A DNA stretch of 64,000 bases from Sphagnum compactum. Taxonomy: Eukaryota > Bryophyta > Sphagnopsida > Sphagnales. How positions within the stretch are numbered: the first letter of the stretch is position 1; each line of letters starts with the position of its first letter. Of the stretch, positions 59,311 to 64,000 are shown piece after piece. The notes beneath the pieces are model-generated. The model was not told the DNA's origin, did not search any database, and saw nothing but the letters and a program-made list of their open reading frames with translations. The DNA is taken from assembly GCA_965153455.1 (NCBI GenBank), contig OZ234502.1, positions 10,757,495 through 10,821,494 on the forward strand. Reading direction: 5' to 3'. Made by a program: the position numbers and the translations under genes.

Positions 59311-59532
59311 CAAACTTAAGCAACAAGTTATTAGAAAACATGGTATTTTCTTATTGGCAAATCTAGTAAAAAATACCCAATTTGAACAAGCATAAAAAAA
59401 ATCATTTCGTCATTTTGGACAATTCAATTTCGACATGTCCATTGTGACTGGGGTGGTTTTTTTGACTAGTAGAATATGGACCATTTGACTGATCATTTTG
59501 ATTGGTCAAATTTCTATCCGTATGAAAAAAAT

Positions 59533-59985
59533 TGTGGTAGGTAGGTAGGTAGGTAAGTAGGTAGGTGGTGGGTGAGTAGGTAAGTAGGTGGGTGGGTGGG
59601 TGGGTGGGTAGTAGATAGGCAATTGGGTCGGTAGGTAGTATATATGTATATAAAGGGGTGGGGGTAGGTAAGTAGGTGCGCGTGTGTGTAGGTAGGTAGG
59701 TAATACATCCATGTAAGTGGGTGGGTGGGTAGGTAGGTATTGCATTTAAGTAGGTGGGTGGGTTGGTAGGTAGGTACTATATCTAGGTAGGAGGGTAGGT
59801 AGGTAGATATGTAGGTAGGTCATAGGTGGGTGTATGGTAGGTAAGTAGGTAATACATCTAGGTAGGTGGGTGGGTTGGTAGGTAGGTACTACATTTAGGT
59901 AGGTGGGTGAGTTGGTAGGTAGGTAGGTTATAAAATTATAAGTGGGAGGTAGGAGGTAGGAGGTAGGAGGTAGGTATGTATTAAG
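59533..59985 (+). repeat. (GTAG)n / (GTGG)n array with higher-order structure
   Basis: GTAG and GTGG units dominate, with GGAGGTA units at the right end. A longer word made of GTAGGTACTA-AT-TAGGTAGG-GGGTGGGTTG returns about three times between 59,740 and 59,930, so the array has a higher-order period of roughly 60-120 bases. Pro-Thr-Tyr open frames on the minus strand are translation of the repeat. Confidence 0.85.
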
Positions 59986-61005
59986 CGTAAGATGTCCCAT
60001 TTGATTAGAAAACATTGGTCATTTTGATTAATGATGTTTATTTCTTATGTTCAATTTGATTAGATGTCCCATTTGATTAAAACCCGTTGGCCATTTTGAC
60101 TAAGGTTGTTTAACTTGACTATATGTATTACTTAATTAAGTCATTTTAATCAACTTGATTAGTCAAAAAATACATGTTTGGGGCATTTAGTCAAAATGGA
60201 CATGTCCATTAATAAAAAAAGACCAGTTAGTCAACTTGAACCATTTGAAAAACCATGTTTTGTAATAGTGCAAGATTTTGGAATTTAATGATCCCATAGG
60301 AATTCTATTTATATTTTGATGTCCCATGCCATTGAGCTCTAAAAATCAAATATTCCAAAAAGTTTTCAAGCTCTAGAAGTTGATGCTTCTACAAGTGTTC
60401 AAGGTTAGGAATTTGAAGTTCAAGCTCTAAGGTCTAGTTCCCCAATGAACATTTATGGTCGAGGAGTAAGTGATGAATCAATATTCAAAGGTCCAATCTC
60501 TTAGGTTCTCATCAATGGTGCCCTTGGGACATGGATAACTAATTGATCTCAACAATAATAGCTTGTAACTAAGACAATATATTTCCACAACCATGGAAAA
60601 ACCAAGTCTATTTAATAATGCTTTCACTTTCCACAACTAAACTCAAAAAAAGCTTTCTTGTGGTTTAATATAGTAGTCAAAATATTAAACAATAAACAAT
60701 AAACCTCAAATAACAAAACCAAAAATGGGAGAAGATTTTAAGCTTGAGAAGTGAACAAAAGTGGATACATCATAACAATCTTAATTAATTGTCCACATTT
60801 TGTCACAAGATCAATGCATTTCCAACTTTGTTTCTAAACACCTAGTAGCCTATAGTGGACAATCAATTAAGTTATGTGCAACAATACCATGGACATTGCT
60901 TATCCTTTTAGAGCTTTTTTTACCTTCTTGATGGGGCAAAAACATCGATAGTCAATCCATAGATACAAAAGAAAGTAAATGCAACAAAAGAGAAATCCAT
61001 AAATT
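59986..61005. other. Intergenic DNA, no gene
   Basis: Short degenerate TTTGATTA/CATTTTGACTA repeats occur around 59,995-60,240, with GGACATGTCCATT words near 59,431 and 60,200. Otherwise nothing is supported. Confidence 0.35.
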
Positions 61006-61009
61006 TTTA

Positions 61010-61710
61010 AGTGAAATATGTGAATTCATAAATTTTGTGCCTTTGATTTAGAGTGTGATCTATAGTAGACCTAAGGAGGATGCTCTTTATTACACATCTT
61101 TTGGCATGTAAAACCTCAATTTACCTCAAATTATATCCTTAAAAAATGCACCATGAAATCATCAAGGAGCTAATTACAATGTCTTTTTGTGATTGTACCC
61201 AAAAAAAGGACACATAACATACATAGTTCTGCAAAAGAAAAAGCTTTTTACAAGTTTCATTGATTGGTCACTATTAGAGTAGAAAAAAACATGTAGGGTC
61301 CAACTCCCAGCACTCATCAGTTAACCTTGCGTGTTCATCCCCCTTCCAATGAATTGCAAGCATTTTATGTGAAAACTTCAAAAGGTCGTCCACTTAATTC
61401 ACAAATCCAATTGCCTTCCAAATGCTCTTATAGTTCTCCAATTAAACCAGGGACACTATGTTTATTTCCTCCCCAATCTCTGATGAAAAATTAGTTTCTC
61501 CTTCTTCTTTTCTTTTCTTTTTGCCTCTTTTTCACCCCCTAACTCCTTTTTTTTTGTTTTTTAGCTTCATTTCTTCACCCATCGGTACTTTGTCGGCCAC
61601 ATCATTTGCTTGCCCCACTCCCACCACATCATCTATAAATTTGGCCCCAATTCCCTTCTCTTGGGTGCAAATGGGATTATTACAATGGAAAGAGGTGGTT
61701 GTGTTACCTC
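61010..61710 (-). pseudogene. DnaJ-type DUF3444 pseudogene, second copy, central part deleted
   Basis: On the minus strand: TTTTSFHCNNPI, GIGAKFIDDVVGVGQAN, VPMGEEMKLKNKKKGVRG, a Lys-rich run, then SSEIGEEINIVSLV, LENYKSIWKAIGFVN, FSHKMLAIHWKGDEHARL and DECWELDPTCFFLL. The last segments align with the DUF3444 C-terminus at 52,900-53,140, and the 3' flanks also match down to about 61,010. The N-terminal half of DUF3444 (the QFWAIYD part) is missing. Stops near 61,550 and 61,440 mark it as dead. Upstream sequence is cut at 61,711 by CACTA-like element E3. Confidence 0.65.
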
Positions 61711-61907
61711 ACACTACTACAAAAGAAGGTGTTATTTGTTGGTTTTTATGACTTGATTTTAATTACATGTTGACCCCAAACAAGATGACTATATTAGCAA
61801 ACAGACTCAATTGTTTAGGACAAGCACAAAGGGTACCTTACTAATCTAGGATTTGACTAAGTGACTAATATTGTACATTGTGGCATGTTTGTTTTGATTG
61901 TAGTACT

Positions 61908-62068
61908 AGCAATTATTTGATGATGTGGCTTGTCCAATTTGACTAAAAACAAGCAATTGTTTGATGATGTGGCTTGTCCAATTTGACTAAAAACAAGCAA
62001 TTGTTTGATGATGTGGCTTGTCCAATTTGACTAAAAACAAGCAATTGTTTGTTGATGTGGCTTGTTTA
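61908..62068 (+). repeat. Tandem repeat, about 3.6 units of 44 bp
   Basis: TGATGTGGCTTGTCCAATTT recurs exactly 44 bases apart (61,921, 61,965, 62,009), with a partial unit at each end. Internal units are nearly identical, so amplification is recent relative to the surrounding decay. The location corresponds to the subterminal repeats of the CACTA-like element. Confidence 0.9.
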
Positions 62069-62359
62069 TTTTACCCAAAACTGGCACAGGTACTAGTTGA
62101 TAATGACATATCATAAGTATTATATAAATCAAATAATAGAAATTCAAAAAATTATTAATAAAATTTAATTAATTATTTGAACTAATGAAATGTAAAAATG
62201 TAAACCTAGGGAGGTAGGCCCCATGAAGAATGGGCATAGGCCCACTAACCCTATGCATGTAGGCCATTTATAAGGCTCTTTCAGGCATGTGGGCCACTCA
62301 TAAGCCTCCTTAAGCAAGTAGGCCACTTGTAGGCCTTAAAGCCATGAAACCATGTCATA

Positions 62360-62415
62360 AGAGAGATTTGAACCCCTCACCTCCATGGTGATAAGCCAAA
62401 GCATTAACCATCCAA
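62360..62415 (-). other. tRNA-like internal promoter module
   Basis: On the minus strand GGATGGTTAATGC (A-box-like) is followed about 30 bases later by GGGGTTCAAATCTC (close to the B-box consensus GGTTCGANTCC). Spacing suits a tRNA-derived SINE head or tRNA pseudogene. Equivalent modules lie in E1 (about 37,690-37,758, minus) and E2 (51,763-51,818, plus), always antisense to the element. Confidence 0.5.
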
Positions 62416-62489
62416 TTACCATTTCACATGGTGACAAATAATGTCATTGTAAAAAATATAAACTCAAATTCATTTAGAATTTCACATGC

Positions 62490-63790
62490 ATTATTCTTAA
62501 GTTAAACTTGACAAAACTTGGTTAAATAACTTTGTTTATTTAAACTAAACTTGACTAAACTTGGTTAAATTTGGCTAAAATTTAGCACTTTTAATCATTT
62601 TGGCTAAACTCGTCTAAACTTGGGTGATTTTAATAATGTTGACTAAACTTGTTTAAACATGGGTACTTTTAATCATTTTGGCTATTATTGATTGCTTTCA
62701 ATCATTTTGGCAAACTTGGCTAAACTTGGGTACTTTCAATAATTTTGGCTAAAGTTAATTAAATTTGATTAAAATTGGTTTAAATTGATTAAACTTGGCT
62801 AAAGGAAGGCACTTTAATTAATTTTGGCTAAATTTAGTTAAACTTAATTAAATTTGGCTAAATTTGGTTTAACTTGACTAAACTTGGGCATTTTCATCAA
62901 TTTTGGATAAACTAGGCTAATTTTGGCTAAAATTAATTAAATTTGGCTAAACTTGGTTCACCTTGCCTAAAATACTATTTAAACTAAATTTGTTTAATTT
63001 GGCTAAATTTTATTTAACTGGACTAAACTTTGTTAAACTTGGGCACTTTCACTAATTTTGCCTAAGAACTTTTTAACTTGGCTAAACTAAGGTCCTTTAA
63101 CTAATTTTGGTTAAATTTGGTTAAACTTAGTTGAAATTGTTTATTTTTACTAAATTTGGTTAAACTTGTATATTTCACCTAAATATGGTTAAAATAGGTT
63201 AGTTTTGCGTAAAACTAAGGTAATTTATATAAATGTGGCTAAACTTAATTAAGGTTGGTTAATCTTAGTCATTCTTGATTAAATTAAGGCACTTTAGTTA
63301 AATTTGGTCAAACTTCGCTAACCTACCATACTTTAATTAAATTTGGTTAAATTTGGTTAAATTAAACCCATATAATCAAACCTAAAACTTTAAGATTTAC
63401 ATTCTAAATTCAATTTTGCCAAGTTAAACCAATTTAAGCCAAAATTAATCAAGTTTAATTAAAGTACCCTAATTTAACCACATTTAGCCAAGTTTAGCCA
63501 AATTTAACTATTTTGTACCCAAGTTTAAACATTTTAACTAAAGTACCCAAATTGAGCCATCTTTACTCAAAATTAACAAAATTGAATTTAAGTACCCAAG
63601 TTTAGCCAATATTGATCAAGTTGGATTTAAATGCCCAAGTTTAGCATAAATAACCAAAATAAACCAAATTTAATCAAACCTTGTTAAATATGGGAAGTTT
63701 AACATAATATTAATTTAATTTAGCCAAAGATTATTGTAAACTATAATTGGTCTAATTTAACCTAAGATTAGTCTAAAGTTTAACCTAGCC
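62490..63790. repeat. Degenerate satellite of TTGGCTAAAC words in two opposed orientations
   Basis: From about 62,490 to 63,370 the plus strand is built from irregular TTGGCTAAA, CTTGGTTAAA and TTAAACTTGG words. From about 63,390 to 63,790 the complementary words (AGCCAAATTTAACC, CCAAGTTTAGCC) take over. The array is therefore a head-to-head inverted satellite with a switch point near 63,380. Confidence 0.8.
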
Positions 63791-64000
63791 TACCCACTTA
63801 TTATGCACCTACCTACCTACATACATACCATACATGCCTACTTATTATGTCACGTCATTTATGGCATCATTAAAATTAGTGACATTAAATAGACAACAAC
63901 ACCACATTGGCATGTAGCAAGCCATTTCATCTAGACATGATTAAAACTAATCACATTTTAGTAGGCAGTAACACTAGATTGACATAGTTAATCCACATGG

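Larger units (their letters stand above)
61711..64000 (+). mobile_element. CACTA-like element E3, running off the right edge
   Basis: Begins CACTACTACAAAAG, the typical wording of plant CACTA termini. The related sequence near 13,755 continues uninterrupted where E3 starts, which supports the border. Like E1 and E2 it has subterminal GATGATGTGGC words (here as a 44-bp array), then GTAGGCC-rich sequence, and a tRNA-like module on the minus strand (62,363-62,413). The opposite end is not seen before 64,000. No transposase is found in the visible part. Confidence 0.6.

Noticed and set aside
59506-60015. Pro-Thr-Tyr-rich open frames on the minus strand
   Set aside because: They are translations of the (GTAG)n/(GTGG)n array and have no start context or motif.
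61908-62068. CRISPR-like array from the 44-bp repeats
   Set aside because: Units are contiguous with no unique spacers, and the genome is eukaryotic.

Overview
The window looks like nuclear DNA of a land plant or close streptophyte relative with a large, transposon-laden, AT-rich genome. The evidence is a Ty3/gypsy chromovirus primed by plant initiator tRNA-Met, a spliced multi-pass membrane protein gene, and several decayed copies of a DnaJ-type DUF3444 gene, a domain known mainly from plant proteins. I cannot name the species. No bacterial, plasmid or CRISPR features are present. Only two host genes look alive: the N-terminus of a gene leaving the left edge (1-199, minus) and a four-exon membrane protein gene (15,620-17,136, minus).

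Layout. 1-2,870: start of the edge gene, then an old LINE (LINE-A, minus) split by a 5'-truncated copy of a second LINE (LINE-B, minus). 3,240-3,788: four 137-bp tandem repeats. 3,908-11,156: a complete, very young chromovirus whose two 956-bp LTRs differ at one base that I could find. 11,157-15,600: gene-poor, with one DnaJ/DUF3444-type relic. 15,620-17,136: the membrane protein gene. 20,739-21,530: a long-TIR element. 21,950-24,475 and 30,418-34,005: two diverged colinear copies of an unclassified repeat block. Between them lie a GC-rich stretch, a glutamine-rich pseudogene and a near-complete but broken LINE-B (25,944-30,409). 31,525-33,692: two copies of one MITE, one with an 11-bp target duplication. 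34,000-40,200: AT-rich decayed sequence holding one CACTA-like end. 40,300-45,600: possible exon fragments, fold-back DNA and tandem repeats. 48,804-49,047: a MITE with a perfect 8-bp target duplication. 50,385-53,400: a DUF3444 pseudogene split by a CACTA-like element. 56,467-60,000: minisatellite and GTAG arrays. 61,010-61,710: a third DUF3444 relic. 61,711 to the right edge: another CACTA-like element containing a 44-bp tandem array, a tRNA-like module and an inverted satellite.

No multi-gene host pathway is visible. The story of the window is layered insertion: LINE-B into LINE-A, MITEs into the duplicated block, CACTA-like elements into DUF3444 relics, and one very recent chromovirus. 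The most useful leads are the LINE-B family (ORF1 and ORF2 in one frame separated by a single TAG, with a microsatellite tail), the CACTA-like elements sharing an antisense tRNA-like module, and the chromovirus with a duplicated polypurine-tract region.
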